A DNA stretch of 64,000 nucleotides from Stentor roeselii (GCA_006503475.1 RSEH01000035.1:62001-126000); one strand, 5' to 3'. Counted from the first letter of the stretch, positions 1-10,519 are shown. The notes: generated by a model from the letters alone, not told the origin. Numbers and translations: made by a program.

Positions 1-3000
1 TGAAACTTGCACTACTTGCACGGTCTTGATGGCAGATCAGGAAGGATTCGATTATCGGAATGAAACGGATTAAAGAGAACTTTGGACCTGAAGAGAGAAG
101 AACTTCTGAAAGACTCTCCCATACGTGGTCTATTGTTTCTACGCAGCCTCCAAGTGATTTTAGAAGTTTACAGAGCTGAAGGATTCGAAGTTGCTTTTGG
201 AGGTTTACACCGAGACTTGAAAATAGGTTTGGAACGTCGACAAGTTTTCGAAGACTGTCGGTTACACAGGTCAAAGTCGTCGATCTATTAGTAGGAAGTC
301 TCGAAATCTGCGATAAAAGCCCAGCCAACAATGCAGAAGTCGAGTCAGGCAAAACAGGGCTAGCCATTAACCCAGTGATACTGGAGAGCACCTGTTCAGT
401 CAAAGCAGGAAACCGAGTACCCAATTTATTTGTGATGTTAAAAAACAATTTAACAAGTGAATTCAAGTGAAAATAGCTGTTTTGAAACAAAGGATTCTGA
501 AAAAGCCTGATAAGTATGACAAATCCAGCACTTTTCCCAACAAGAATCAACGCAGCAGAGAGCGACAAAGAAACCATATGATTCAGAATATTCAAAACTC
601 TGATACTCAGATTGCTATAAGCATGTTCAGCCTTTCCTACAAAATCCCTGTCAAAGCTATCAACAACAAGTAGTTCAGCAAGTGCCGTGATCACATTTTT
701 CCAAATATAATCATTTTGCAAGTACTGCAAAAAAACCAAAGAGGCAACTTTTTCATTTAAATCTTGAACATTAGAGAGACTTTTTATAAGAACCTGGAAA
801 ACTTGCTTTGAAAGCTGAGGTGAAAGACAGAGATTTACTTCTTTTTCTATCTTTTGACATCGGATTGGCTCTGGTCCATCTCCAGGTTTATAACTTTTTG
901 CAATTAAAGGTCTGGATTCATTTGAAAAAAACTCAAGGATTTCAAGTTCAACTCTTTGAACCGTGTCTATTTTTCTGAAACTGTTTTCTTGAAGACTTGC
1001 CTGAAATGAATCAAGACTTGAATGGTCAGAACAAGACTCAAAGTCTTTAGAATCGTTTTCCTCGTCTTCTAGTAAAGATGCATCTGAATTGTCGCTTTTT
1101 CCCTGGACTTGAATCTGGTGAACTTCTGACTCTTCTGATGATTCAGAGTCTTGAACCATTTCTTCTTCGTTTAAATCCTGCTCGTTGAAAGAGACACTTG
1201 AACTCTTGAGTAATTCGAAGGATTCTAGAAGACAGTTAAAAAATATGCTATTTTTTTTTGGTTTTAAGTTGATTTTTGTTAGCAGGCCTCCTATTTTCAC
1301 GTAAAAAGATAGCAAATCACGGTAAAATTGCAAGTCTTTCAGTTCATGTGACTGGAGAAACTGTTGTAAAAAGTAATTCGAAACTTTACAGGTTATGAGA
1401 TCTTCAGTTATGAGACTTGAGTTAAATAAAAATTCAAGTTCTGTAAAAACTTTTGAGTTAAAATCTTCGTTTTTTTGAAGAAGGAGAAGTTTAAGAAGTG
1501 ACAAACAAGTTTTAAGCCAATAATTTGTCTCGCTTTCACTGGGAAAGTTACAGGATATGTTTAAGTTAGAGTCATTTAACTGGACTTCTACTTGTTTTAT
1601 AACGATTTGCTGGAAAAAGTCGAAATTTTTGGAGAAGTAAAAAGAAAAAATTTCATAAGAAGAACTTGGATGCTTTTTTAACACTTTTATCAGACTTTGA
1701 ACTAGTCCTAAATGTTTAACTATAGGATTCTCTTGGTATAAACATTTATAAGTCCCAGAAATAATTTCTTCAGCTTGTAAAGATTCAGGTGGAACCTGAG
1801 AAAACCTCACAAAAATCGACTCAAGGTAACAGGTTTCATAAAAAACCTGCAAGAAAATGTCTTTATGATTCAATAAACCTTCAGAAAAATGACTAAGAAA
1901 ATGTTGAAGACTCACTTTTTGGTTTTTCAATAAAATTTCAATTTCTTTTCTGTAGAAATTTTTAAGAATTGACTTATTTTCATAAAATTTCAGCAAAATA
2001 ACTGAAAATTCTTTGCTTTTGTCAGTAATACCTGAACTCTTTTTTAATTGTAAGATCGATTCAAAGAACTTAACTTCGCTGAACTTCCCAACAATTTCCA
2101 CATTTTCACAGATTTTCGCTAAAAATTCAAAAAAAAATTGAAAAAACTGCTGATTTACCTGAAAATCTAATTTTTTACAGAAATCTGCCAAAGAATCAAC
2201 AAGTCTACTGCAAATTTCAGGATTTCTGTCAAAACTTTGAGTAAGTATCTGAAAAACCAGTTCAAAAATGTGAAGATTTTCTGATATTTTTTTTACCTTT
2301 TCAAAAATAACCTTAATGAAAGAAACTGCATTAATTTCAAAAGTAACTAAAAAGTCACTACAAGTCTTTTGTTGTAAAAAAACAGCTGATAACAAATATT
2401 TAACTCTTTTTAAAACAACTTGATCCTCATCAAGATCGATTAAACTGATTTGAAGTTCATTGTTTAAAGCCTCTAGTATATTTTTTTGCATCAGCTTACA
2501 AACCTGGCTAACTTTCAACAAAACCTCTCCAGCCTTTTTCGCAAGTTCATCATTTTTTAACGAAAACTCAAAAATTTCATCAGCAATTTCTTCTAAACTA
2601 ATAAAAAACCCTCTTCTTGAAATCTGATTTCTACAATTTTTAACCCTGTTCTCATCATGTAAAAAAAAATGTTCATTTTTTTCCAGGTCTTCATGAAAAA
2701 ACTCTTCAAAATGTTCCAAAAAAAACTCTAAAACTTCAAGTTCCGTTTTTTTAAACTCGACTTTAAACCAACTCGACTGATCAAAGTTGTTATGTTTGAA
2801 ATAAAACAAGACTTCTACTTTCAGCTCTTTGATAAAAGCTTCAGCATCACTACATCCAAGAGACATAAGAAGCAAGAGTCCTTTGCCATTCTTCTGATCA
2901 GCTGATTTGACAAGAGCAAGAAGTAAGTCCAAGTTAGTCCTCCACATCACTTTCAGCAGGTGGTTCTCGTGATCGTTGTTTCGAAAAGAGTTTTTTAAGT

Positions 3001-5056
3001 CGCCTAACAAGCGGTACACGTTTTGCATGCCTAGAGCAGAGTAAAACGAGTAAAGAAGACTTGTGGTGAAGGTCTTGGGAGTGAATATCACGCTTTTCAC
3101 GAAGGTGATCACTTGGCTTGAAGCTTGATTACTTTGAAGGTCGGTCTCGGATATCTCGACTTCTCGGAGGAGACTGGCTAGGATCTCTCCTAGGTTCTTT
3201 AGAATGCAAAAGGAAGAATTTTCTAGAATTGTTTTGTCTGGCTTCATGCTGCACCCGTGGGCGCAGCTGCTGAAGAAGGTGATTATTTTTTCGATTAGCT
3301 TTTTGAATATGGAGCTTGATGGAGAGGGGTTTAAATAGCGCTGTGATTCATTTTCGCAGTTGTTTTGCTTTATCGACTCGTATATACAGATCTTGGCTAG
3401 GAAACCGAGATTTATTAAACAATTGGAAAGCTCTTGGTAGTGGAGTGAAGGAGCTTTAGATGCATCAAGTATTAGTTTGAGGATTTCGAGATGGATCTCA
3501 ATATTAATTAAAACTTCTTGAATATCCATTTCACAGTCCCTTCTGTGTAACCCAGGAAAGACACCAACCGTTTTAAATCCTTGAAAAAAAGGAAAATACT
3601 GCGAAATCTGCATGGCCTCAAAATTCATCTGATCAAAATTTAAATTTCCAGTAATCTGCTGCAGTTTATAAAAATTAAGACACAAAGAATGAATAGTCCT
3701 GATCATCAAAGTAGACAAAAGACATTCAGGCAATTTTTTAACACTATAAAATACCCAAAAAAGTTGTGAAGCCTGCTCAATAGCCGACCTCCAAATAACT
3801 TCAATCAAATCATCAAAACTGACCTGATGAAAAAATTCAACAACAACTTCTAAAGTAAAACAAAAGCAAAACTTGAAAACTTTTCCAATTCCCGGAACAG
3901 AAAAACCATATTTTCCATAACTTTCTTTAAAACTTGTCAAAACATTCAGACACCCTTCCACACATTTATTAACAGCAGTAGGCACACAACTAATAATTTT
4001 CTTTAAATGCTCTCCGATACTGACCCCAAAGTCACTGCACAAGTCCTCATCAGAGTGAATCAAAGCTTCGACTACGCGAGTGATGACTGAAAACCTTGAA
4101 ACAATTTGCAAGCCTTCGAAGTTGCTGCAGAGTAAAGCAAGAAACTTGACTAAAGGCTCAACAAGCTGAAGTTTACAAGGCACTGAAACTTCAAAAGACT
4201 CTAAAAGTTGAATTGCGAGATGACTTTGAATAATTTCTGATATGAACAAAGAGTTCTCAATGATTAAAAGGTCCAGACAGTTCAACATACTTGGGTAAAG
4301 GTCAAAGTTTTGATGTGATGTCACTGGTTTCAAGGCTTCCATGAAAGAACTTCCTTGAATCGATTTGATTGTTTCAGGAAAACTTAAAGTTTCGACAAGT
4401 AGTTCTAATAAAACCTTGCAAATTTCAACGAAATAACGATTATTCAGAAGTTCAGTTAAAATATTTACACAGATCTCAGGACCGTTGGATTCAAGGTAAA
4501 GTAAATAATGAGCTCCAGCAAGGTTCTTCAAAATCTTGAAACTTGTAAAAAGAAGTTTCTTTTCAAATGCCCCTGTTTTCTGACAAAGTGAAAGAATCAC
4601 TTCAAAAACTTGTGGAGTGTAAAAAGTTTCAGGAATTCGTAACTTTGAAACTTTCTCTAAAAACTTTAAACTGGTTTTAAGAACTACTTGGAATGAGGAA
4701 AGAGAACCGCTTGCCTGGATTTCTTGAATTATTCTTAAGGTGTTCTTGAATATTCCGTTGGTTGAGTACAGGATCTCCAGTATAAAGGAAAATTTTTCGA
4801 GGGAGTTTAAAAGGACTTGAATCAAATCGAGGCCTGAGAGGTAATTTGAAAGACTTGGTTGACTTTCGAGAGATGCGGATGAGAAAATTCTTAGAAGTAT
4901 TGAAGAAAGCCATAGTTCTGGTCTTGTTGATTGCAAAGGTTCTAGATCTTTGGATGAGGAGTTTTGGCATCTTAGGCTTTGGCTTATGTTTTGAAGGTCT
5001 GAGGATATATCTTCGATGATAGTTGGATTTTCTTTAAACATTAAGCGGATTAACAT
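1..5056 (-). CDS. HUWE1/TOM1/UPL1-like giant E3 ligase, N-terminal part (runs off left edge)
   Basis: One open frame of 1685 codons runs from an ATG at 5056 to base 1 without a stop; two TAA codons stand directly before the ATG, which fixes the start. No intron is needed. The translation is almost entirely helical, Leu/Phe-rich, like armadillo-type repeats. Residues about 230-370 (including QLVEPLVKFLALLCSN and a following stretch near 'HLKKIISCVPTAVNKC') resemble the DUF913 region of HUWE1, TOM1 and plant UPL1/2. Around residue 1290-1350 there is an acidic Ser/Glu/Asp patch, which HUWE1-type ligases also have. Family members add ubiquitin with a C-terminal HECT domain; that part would lie outside the window, so ligase activity is inference. 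The 5' flank is nearly free of C on the plus strand. Alternative: another giant HEAT/ARM scaffold. The open frame is certain; the family name is moderate. Confidence 0.75.
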   Translation of the reverse strand, partial: MLIRLMFKENPTIIEDISSDLQNISQSLRCQNSSSKDLEPLQSTRPELWLSSILLRIFSSASLESQPSLSNYLSGLDLIQVLLNSLEKFSFILEILYSTNGIFKNTLRIIQEIQASGSLSSFQVVLKTSLKFLEKVSKLRIPETFYTPQVFEVILSLCQKTGAFEKKLLFTSFKILKNLAGAHYLLYLESNGPEICVNILTELLNNRYFVEICKVLLELLVETLSFPETIKSIQGSSFMEALKPVTSHQNFDLYPSMLNCLDLLIIENSLFISEIIQSHLAIQLLESFEVSVPCKLQLVEPLVKFLALLCSNFEGLQIVSRFSVITRVVEALIHSDEDLCSDFGVSIGEHLKKIISCVPTAVNKCVEGCLNVLTSFKESYGKYGFSVPGIGKVFKFCFCFTLEVVVEFFHQVSFDDLIEVIWRSAIEQASQLFWVFYSVKKLPECLLSTLMIRTIHSLCLNFYKLQQITGNLNFDQMNFEAMQISQYFPFFQGFKTVGVFPGLHRRDCEMDIQEVLINIEIHLEILKLILDASKAPSLHYQELSNCLINLGFLAKICIYESIKQNNCENESQRYLNPSPSSSIFKKLIEKIITFFSSCAHGCSMKPDKTILENSSFCILKNLGEILASLLREVEISETDLQSNQASSQVITFVKSVIFTPKTFTTSLLYSFYSALGMQNVYRLLGDLKNSFRNNDHENHLLKVMWRTNLDLLLALVKSADQKNGKGLLLLMSLGCSDAEAFIKELKVEVLFYFKHNNFDQSSWFKVEFKKTELEVLEFFLEHFEEFFHEDLEKNEHFFLHDENRVKNCRNQISRRGFFISLEEIADEIFEFSLKNDELAKKAGEVLLKVSQVCKLMQKNILEALNNELQISLIDLDEDQVVLKRVKYLLSAVFLQQKTCSDFLVTFEINAVSFIKVIFEKVKKISENLHIFELVFQILTQSFDRNPEICSRLVDSLADFCKKLDFQVNQQFFQFFFEFLAKICENVEIVGKFSEVKFFESILQLKKSSGITDKSKEFSVILLKFYENKSILKNFYRKEIEILLKNQKVSLQHFLSHFSEGLLNHKDIFLQVFYETCYLESIFVRFSQVPPESLQAEEIISGTYKCLYQENPIVKHLGLVQSLIKVLKKHPSSSYEIFSFYFSKNFDFFQQIVIKQVEVQLNDSNLNISCNFPSESETNYWLKTCLSLLKLLLLQKNEDFNSKVFTELEFLFNSSLITEDLITCKVSNYFLQQFLQSHELKDLQFYRDLLSFYVKIGGLLTKINLKPKKNSIFFNCLLESFELLKSSSVSFNEQDLNEEEMVQDSESSEESEVHQIQVQGKSDNSDASLLEDEENDSKDFESCSDHSSLDSFQASLQENSFRKIDTVQRVELEILEFFSNESRPLIAKSYKPGDGPEPIRCQKIEKEVNLCLSPQLSKQVFQVLIKSLSNVQDLNEKVASLVFLQYLQNDYIWKNVITALAELLVVDSFDRDFVGKAEHAYSNLSIRVLNILNHMVSLSLSAALILVGKSAGFVILIRLFQNPLFQNSYFHLNSLVKLFFNITNKLGTRFPALTEQVLSSITGLMASPVLPDSTSALLAGLLSQISRLPTNRSTTLTCVTDSLRKLVDVPNLFSSLGVNLQKQLRILQLCKLLKSLGGCVETIDHVWESLSEVLLSSGPKFSLIRFIPIIESFLICHQDRASSASF

Positions 5057-5725
5057 TTATTATGAGGGTTTGATTAATGGAATTTGAAGGGTGAGGAGAA
5101 TAAGTGAATTTTTTCTGGTTGAAGATTATTGTTTAAATCTTTTGAGAGGTTGAATGATGGATATTCGGTTGAAACTTTACTTTTAGTAGACAAAATATTA
5201 TTAATTCCACTAAGTGATTGATTTAAGTGCGATTAAAATGCTTTAGTAAGATATCAATTAAACAAAGAGAAGATATTCAAAACGAAATAAAAACACTGAA
5301 GTGTTATACAATTATTAGGCTTTTATTGTTAAAAGTAATTAATCCTTAGTTTACCAAAATCAGGACTGTTATAGCATAATCTACACTATTGATAGCGCTA
5401 AAGAATATATTTAATAAAACACTTTATCTAAAGAATCATATCCAGAATCTAGTTATAATCTTCATCTTCTGCTAATTAAATCAACCAAAATATACAAAAA
5501 CTTCTATAATATAAATAAATGTAAAATATGAACTCTTCTGCTAATTATTTCAACATCTTCAACATTTTTATGAGTAGTAATCATACGAACTTTGAAATCT
5601 TTTACATTTAACCATAAAATCCTTAACAATAGCCCTAATCCACAATACTCTTTATAAATATATTAAAATATCAAATATAGCCAAATTCAAAAGGCATTTA
5701 ATCTTCAAATGGTTGAAATATAAAA
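5057..5725. other. Intergenic spacer between divergent genes
   Basis: AT-rich, with no ORF, tRNA or structured RNA recognised. The left end (5057-5165) has only two C on the plus strand, matching the skew seen upstream of other minus-strand genes. The 14-mer TCTTCTGCTAATTA occurs twice, at 5465 and 5534. Confidence 0.6.
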
Positions 5726-6625
5726 ATGGGCTGCGGTTCATCTACACTCGGTAACGAAGAACTGAATTTGACTCCCTTAAGCGAAGATTATTTTTTCGGA
5801 ATGAAAAAAATAGCTATTCTCCAACAAGAGCAGCAAGAATACAATAATTTGATAGAAGATCTAAATCGTAATATCGAAATGGCTAATCATTTACAGTCAG
5901 AATGGAAAAGTTTCATCGATTGTTTTGCTCCGTCAAACCATCAAGAATACGGTGATTCAATGTCGATTGCAATCGGTTATTTAAACTTCATCCTTAGTAT
6001 ATACCACAACATTCATCTACGACCAGATGGTCCAAGAAAGCGATTTTATTTCACGAATTATTTACCTGGGATCATCATCGAAGATAAAGAAAATTCAAAA
6101 AAAGAAGAAAAAAAAAACGAAGAAACGAAAACCAGACAAGATTTTGACTTTGATCGTTTTGACATAGAACTAGAAGAAAAGTACAGAGCTCTGAGAAAGT
6201 TTTGTATTAATCTTAGCGATTTCATTGAAAATTTCAAACATTCTGATATTATTAAGAATGTGACTAAACTTAATTCAAGTTATATCGAAGAAGTCTATCA
6301 AAAAGCTTTGGGAACTGAAGGACTTTCGATTATCGGAGAATTTCACCATTTCGAGCAAAGTACTTTGAAAAACATTGCGAAATATGGAGCTGTTGCTATT
6401 CAACTCGACAATTATTTCAAAAAAATCTTAATCACCATTAAAAACATTCAAAGAATCATTACAAAATGTTCCGAAGATTTCAGTTCTTTTCGTAGTATCG
6501 TCCGAGGAGCAGAAGAATGGCAATACTGGAGTCCAAGTGAAGAATATACCAGAAAGTTCTACAACTACATAAAAGAAAAGCAGATTTTAATCGACCCAAT
6601 CCCAATCGACAATCAAATTAGTTAA
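5726..6625 (+). CDS. Predicted N-acylated coiled-coil protein, unknown function
   Basis: 299 residues. The N-terminus MGCGSS is a textbook N-myristoylation/palmitoylation signal (Gly2, Cys3, Ser6), so the protein is probably anchored to a membrane. The rest is charged and helical, with a Lys/Glu-rich linker at about residues 127-140 and no catalytic motif I recognise. The ATG follows an ATATAAAA element directly. The stop lies 5 bp from the stop of the convergent gene. Acylation is inference from the motif; the family is not recognised. Confidence 0.8.
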   Translation: MGCGSSTLGNEELNLTPLSEDYFFGMKKIAILQQEQQEYNNLIEDLNRNIEMANHLQSEWKSFIDCFAPSNHQEYGDSMSIAIGYLNFILSIYHNIHLRPDGPRKRFYFTNYLPGIIIEDKENSKKEEKKNEETKTRQDFDFDRFDIELEEKYRALRKFCINLSDFIENFKHSDIIKNVTKLNSSYIEEVYQKALGTEGLSIIGEFHHFEQSTLKNIAKYGAVAIQLDNYFKKILITIKNIQRIITKCSEDFSSFRSIVRGAEEWQYWSPSEEYTRKFYNYIKEKQILIDPIPIDNQIS

Positions 6626-6630
6626 ATAGT

Positions 6631-8799
6631 CTACCCCATAGTCCTTTTCTTCATTAACACCTTAGCACTAGACTCTTTAAAAATAATACTAGGTCTTTTT
6701 TTACTCTTAGGTGAAGAAGGCTGAGCAGGGCCTGAGACTTGCCCAGAGCTCTCAGGTAACGGAGTGACAGGTGTGAAAAAGTCAATCACAGAAGGCAGTC
6801 CAAGTATCTGAAAATCAAAATCAATAAACTTTTTCACAGACTCAGGACAGAAAAACTTTCTCCTTTCTTCAAGTTTATCAAGTTCCGTCTGAGTATTCGA
6901 ATTCAAAAACTCATCAATTCCTTCAAATCCGCCTCCAAGTCGAACAATAACTTTATTATTCTCGATCTTAAGTTTTATAGTCCGGGTGTAAAAGTTGTAA
7001 ACTCCTGAGTCTTCTCGAAGAAGAGGAATCTGCAATGGCGACTTGCGGTTGTTGATGTATTCTGATAAGCAAATGTCTATCGGGTCAGTTTTGACTGGCA
7101 CGTAAACTTTTCGCTCTAAGGCCGCGTCTCGTGCGATGTTTCTTAACATGTAGATATGACAGTCTTTGTCGTAGATGATTTTCACGAACTTTTCGACAAG
7201 ACGATGCAATTTTAAGTTCATTTCGCTTAGTTTGTTGATTTTTTTAAAAAAACTAGAAGATTTTGAATAAAAGTTTCGCTCGAATTCGCAGGAAACTTCC
7301 CAAATTTTTTTTAGGTCTTGAGATGTTTTTAGAAGGTCTTCTTGGAAGTTTGGGATTTGGTCGAGTTTTTGATGAGTTGATGCGACTTTTGAATTTGCGG
7401 AGATTAGCCTTATTATTCCTTCTTGGTGTTGAAGGGTCTCTTCTGCCTCTTCGAGCTTTTGCTGTGTTTCTTTTAGCTTCTCGTGAAGGGATTTTAGTTG
7501 AGATGCTTGGGAAGGGATTTTATTTATGCCTTGGAGGAGATTTTGACTGGAGGGATTGTCAGGGTTGGATTGGCTGAAGGATAAGGATGATGGGTCTTCA
7601 GTTGATTGAGCCCAAGTCTGAAATAGATTAAAACTTTCAGCAGTCTTTGCGAAGTTAGCATCATTTTTAAGCGATTCGATCTCACATTCAAGTCTTAAAA
7701 TTTCAGTCTGTTGATTAGCGATGATATTTTTCAATGAATCAACTTCAAAGCCGATACATTCCGAATCATTTTTAACATTTTCATTGATTTCCGAAGAGCA
7801 AGATTGAAAATTTTTATTTAAAGATTCAAAATCATCAAATAACATCTGAAATTTTTTTCTAAGATTCTGACGTTCTTCTTCTAAGACTTTTATTTCATCT
7901 TTAAGAGACTTATTCGATTTCAAGAGTGATTCATGAATAATTGAAAGACTTTCTTGAGCTTGAAGAGAAGCCTGAAGAGAATCGATTTGTTGATGAAGGG
8001 AAAAAATTTCAGAACTTTTCAAAGAAAGCTGATTTGATTGGGTTGAGATTTGACTTTGCAGGTCTTTTGCATGTGCTTGCATATTCTCTATTATCAGAGA
8101 CTGACTCTGAATCAACTTGTTACATTCTTCTAACGACTTCATCAGAAGTCTTATTTTTTCGTTTTCCTGGGTATTTGAAGTGGGTATCATTGGTTTCTGT
8201 TCAAAATTGATTAGTTTTGCCTCTTCTTGAATCAGTTTCGAGTTCAGAGCCAATCGAAAGTCCTGCAAAAAATTTGGGGAATTTATAGAAATTCCTAAAG
8301 AGTCTTCTTTTGAGTATTTAATACTAAGATTTTCTTTAGTAAGCTGAACATCAGGCAGTTCATTTCTAGTAAAAGCCATAAAAAACTCAAAACCTGTTTT
8401 TTTCTCTAAAAGTTCCTGAATTTTTCGTTTATCTTGACTACTTTTAATACCGTTAGCGAAGAATTTATTGAGATTAAGGTCTTTGCAGAAGAGTAAAACA
8501 AGCTGAGGGTTTGTTAGCAAAGGTATCAGACTAGTTTCGACCTGACTAGTTTCTTCCCCATCATTAATTTCAACGACACACTCTTCGAGCAGGTCCAGAT
8601 GCTTGACCTGGAACTTGTCAAGTCCTTTTCCCTGAGCCAAAACCTGATCATTTTGACTGACTTTAACACTGACAGTCTCCCAACCTTTCTGAAAACCCGA
8701 AAAATCCTTAAAATCCTGAATTTCCTGCAACCCCAGCAAGTTCCAACCATCCTTCAAATCCTTGCAGTCAAACAAGAACCAAGCAGTCACTTCAACCAT
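6631..8799 (-). CDS. Coiled-coil protein with C-terminal GAR (GAS2-related) domain
   Basis: 722 residues. Residues 1-200 are a folded region of unknown family (C2-like is possible). About 210-520 is long coiled coil rich in Glu, Gln, Leu and Ser. Residues about 595-640 contain IENNKVIVRLGGGFEGIDEF, which follows the GAR core (hydrophobic-Val-Arg-x-Gly-Gly-Gly-x-x-x-hydrophobic-x-x-x-Leu). GAR domains in GAS2 and spectraplakins bind microtubules, so a cortical or ciliary microtubule role is inferred. It is the last gene of a tight minus-strand run: only 10 bp separates it from the preceding gene. The start ATG follows GATTATAATTAA. Confidence 0.75.
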   Translation of the reverse strand: MVEVTAWFLFDCKDLKDGWNLLGLQEIQDFKDFSGFQKGWETVSVKVSQNDQVLAQGKGLDKFQVKHLDLLEECVVEINDGEETSQVETSLIPLLTNPQLVLLFCKDLNLNKFFANGIKSSQDKRKIQELLEKKTGFEFFMAFTRNELPDVQLTKENLSIKYSKEDSLGISINSPNFLQDFRLALNSKLIQEEAKLINFEQKPMIPTSNTQENEKIRLLMKSLEECNKLIQSQSLIIENMQAHAKDLQSQISTQSNQLSLKSSEIFSLHQQIDSLQASLQAQESLSIIHESLLKSNKSLKDEIKVLEEERQNLRKKFQMLFDDFESLNKNFQSCSSEINENVKNDSECIGFEVDSLKNIIANQQTEILRLECEIESLKNDANFAKTAESFNLFQTWAQSTEDPSSLSFSQSNPDNPSSQNLLQGINKIPSQASQLKSLHEKLKETQQKLEEAEETLQHQEGIIRLISANSKVASTHQKLDQIPNFQEDLLKTSQDLKKIWEVSCEFERNFYSKSSSFFKKINKLSEMNLKLHRLVEKFVKIIYDKDCHIYMLRNIARDAALERKVYVPVKTDPIDICLSEYINNRKSPLQIPLLREDSGVYNFYTRTIKLKIENNKVIVRLGGGFEGIDEFLNSNTQTELDKLEERRKFFCPESVKKFIDFDFQILGLPSVIDFFTPVTPLPESSGQVSGPAQPSSPKSKKRPSIIFKESSAKVLMKKRTMG

Positions 8800-8809
8800 T
8801 TAATTATAA

Positions 8810-9328
8810 TCACCTATTGAAGCTCTTGCTGAAAACCAAAGCTCCATAATTCACAAATCGCTTGTCAGGACTCAAGCTTCTAGTAGGGTACCCGACAATC
8901 GGGTAAGTTTCAATGACTTTCGGTTTACTTTTACTGAAAAACACGTTTTTTTCAGCAGTTTCCTCATTTTTCAACCCTTGTTCCCTAGAAAGTCGATTTC
9001 TAAGAACAACTTGTGGCTGTGGTGATAAAAACTTACGTTTAGGGTCATCTTTAAGGTAATTGAAATTTTGAGTGATTTCTTTAAGTGTCTTCAATTCCAT
9101 GTCCTTCTGCTTTAAAATTTCTTTTAGTCGCTGAATGGGGTCGTTTTGAGTAGTCGGCGAAAATGAAGGCTTGGAAAGTTTCTCAAGTCTTTCAGGTTGA
9201 TTGTTGAATTGAAAGTCAGCCGAGTTGTTATTTTTATTCAACACGAACCTTCTCTTGCCAACTCTTCTGTTCTCTGGAGGCGTGTTGAGGTTCGGGTGCT
9301 CGACCCTGAACTCGGCCAGTCGGTTCAT
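8810..9328 (-). CDS. Conserved-looking basic protein, unknown function
   Basis: 172 residues, basic, Asn-rich near the N-terminus, with a short predicted helix (about residues 68-95) and Ser/Pro motifs at the end. It ends in TGA. It lies between the MOK kinase gene (18 bp upstream) and the GAR gene (10 bp downstream) on the same strand, so the three could be co-transcribed. No family recognised. The start follows ATTTAATATAAC. Confidence 0.65.
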   Translation of the reverse strand: MNRLAEFRVEHPNLNTPPENRRVGKRRFVLNKNNNSADFQFNNQPERLEKLSKPSFSPTTQNDPIQRLKEILKQKDMELKTLKEITQNFNYLKDDPKRKFLSPQPQVVLRNRLSREQGLKNEETAEKNVFFSKSKPKVIETYPIVGYPTRSLSPDKRFVNYGALVFSKSFNR

Positions 9329-9346
9329 GTTATATTAAATATCTAA

Positions 9347-10519
9347 TCATCGGACCTTAAATGAACTCTTCTGCCCGTAAGGAGAAATCTGGGTCTTCAT
9401 TGAGGGGAAATGAACTTTTGACCCGAGGGGGCTTCTGTCAAGTCCCAAGGTGCATTTTGACAAACTCGGGTTTTTCACGATTTTCTTTATCAGGGGTAAG
9501 AATTTTTTACTTTTTTTCTTTGTTGATGGGTTTTTTAGAAGGACTTCTGGAACCATCTTGTCGAAAACATCGTCGTTTGAATGGAGACTCTGAGTGGAAC
9601 GGGTGTGGATGTTTGGGTCTTTTATGTCTTTGAAGTAAACGTGGCTTAGGGCCTGTTGACATGTCAGACGACTTGAAGAGTCGTAGGTTAATAACTTTTT
9701 TATTAGGTCTTTGCAAGGCTCGCTTACGTGGGGGATTAATCGGTCTATTCCGCTGCCTGACTGCTGGCTGAATTTTATTTCCATGTGGGAAGCGTGCTTT
9801 TTGAACTCATCGAACTTGCTTTGTGGAGGTGTTCCTAAAATTTTGTGGATTTTGTGGATCTGGTCCAATTCGTTTTTACCTGGGAAGAGGGGAAACAATG
9901 CTTGAATTTCAAACAAAACACATCCAACTCCCCACAAATCCATTTTAAAGTCATAAAACCCATCAGTCATCAAGCACTCTGGAGATCGATACCACCTAGT
10001 AGAAATATATTCGGTATACGGTTGTTTAGAGTGAATTCCTCGACAAGATCCGAAATCAGCAAGTTTGAGTAGATCTCCAGCAAGAAGTATATTTTCAGGT
10101 TTGATATCTCTATGAAAAATCCCATTCGAATGCATATGTTCAAGTGACTTAAGCAGCTGGAAGGTGAACCTTTTAATCTTAATGTCAGGAAGGTGTTGTT
10201 TCCGGTCTCGAATCCATTCATACATGTTCAACTCCATCAACTCAAAGACCAACGCCAGACGGCCAGTGGCTTCATCGCTAATTAAAAAGTACTAAATGAC
10301 TTCAATCAAAGTGATAATGTGACTGTGAGGACTCAGTCGACGAAGTGCTTGGATTTCACGTAAGTTGTTCACCTGATCCACTGATTCAAAATGGTTTTTC
10401 ATGCACTTTATCGCGACTAGCTTGTTGGTCTGAATGTTCTGAGCTTTGAATACTTCACTAAAAGTCCCTTCCCCCTTTTTTAACAGTAGTCGATACTCTG
10501 CTTAGACTTTACTGTTCAT
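9347..10519 (-). CDS. MOK (RAGE-1) family MAPK-like ciliary kinase, two 15-nt introns
   Basis: Splicing two 15-nt introns (10498-10512 and 10278-10292) gives 380 residues: exons of 7, 205 and 931 nt. Without them the frame has a TAA and a TAG. Visible: Gly-loop GEGTFSEV at 11-18, Lys33, HRD at 126-128, DFG at 145-147 and the TEY activation motif at 159-161. Stretches such as VNNLREIQALRRL and KQPYTEYISTRWYR are nearly the same as human MOK. MOK/ICK/MAK kinases act in cilia and control length. The C-terminal tail (about 290-380) is basic and specific. It ends in TGA. Start choice: the first ATG gives MNKYRLLLKKGEG, exactly the kinase start expected. Name is confident at family level. Confidence 0.93.
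10278..10292 (-). other. 15-nt intron 2 of the MOK kinase gene
   Basis: GTACTTTTTAATTAG on the minus strand. Removal deletes an in-frame TAG and restores EVIYDEATGRLALVFELM, which aligns without gaps to the same region of MOK kinases. Confidence 0.95.
10498..10512 (-). other. 15-nt intron 1 of the MOK kinase gene
   Basis: GTAAAGTCTAAGCAG on the minus strand. It interrupts codon 3 and contains the in-frame TAA; removal gives Met-Asn-Lys-Tyr-Arg, which matches the kinase N-terminus. Confidence 0.93.

Noticed and set aside
5465-5547. Two copies of a 14-mer 69 bp apart as a regulatory repeat
   Set aside because: Too short and AT-rich to separate from chance; noted only in the spacer entry.
7263-8210. 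Plus-strand frames of 89-104 codons inside the GAR gene, and similar antisense frames in other long genes
   Set aside because: They are shadows of the real opposite-strand genes: no domain, odd composition, and often non-ATG starts.
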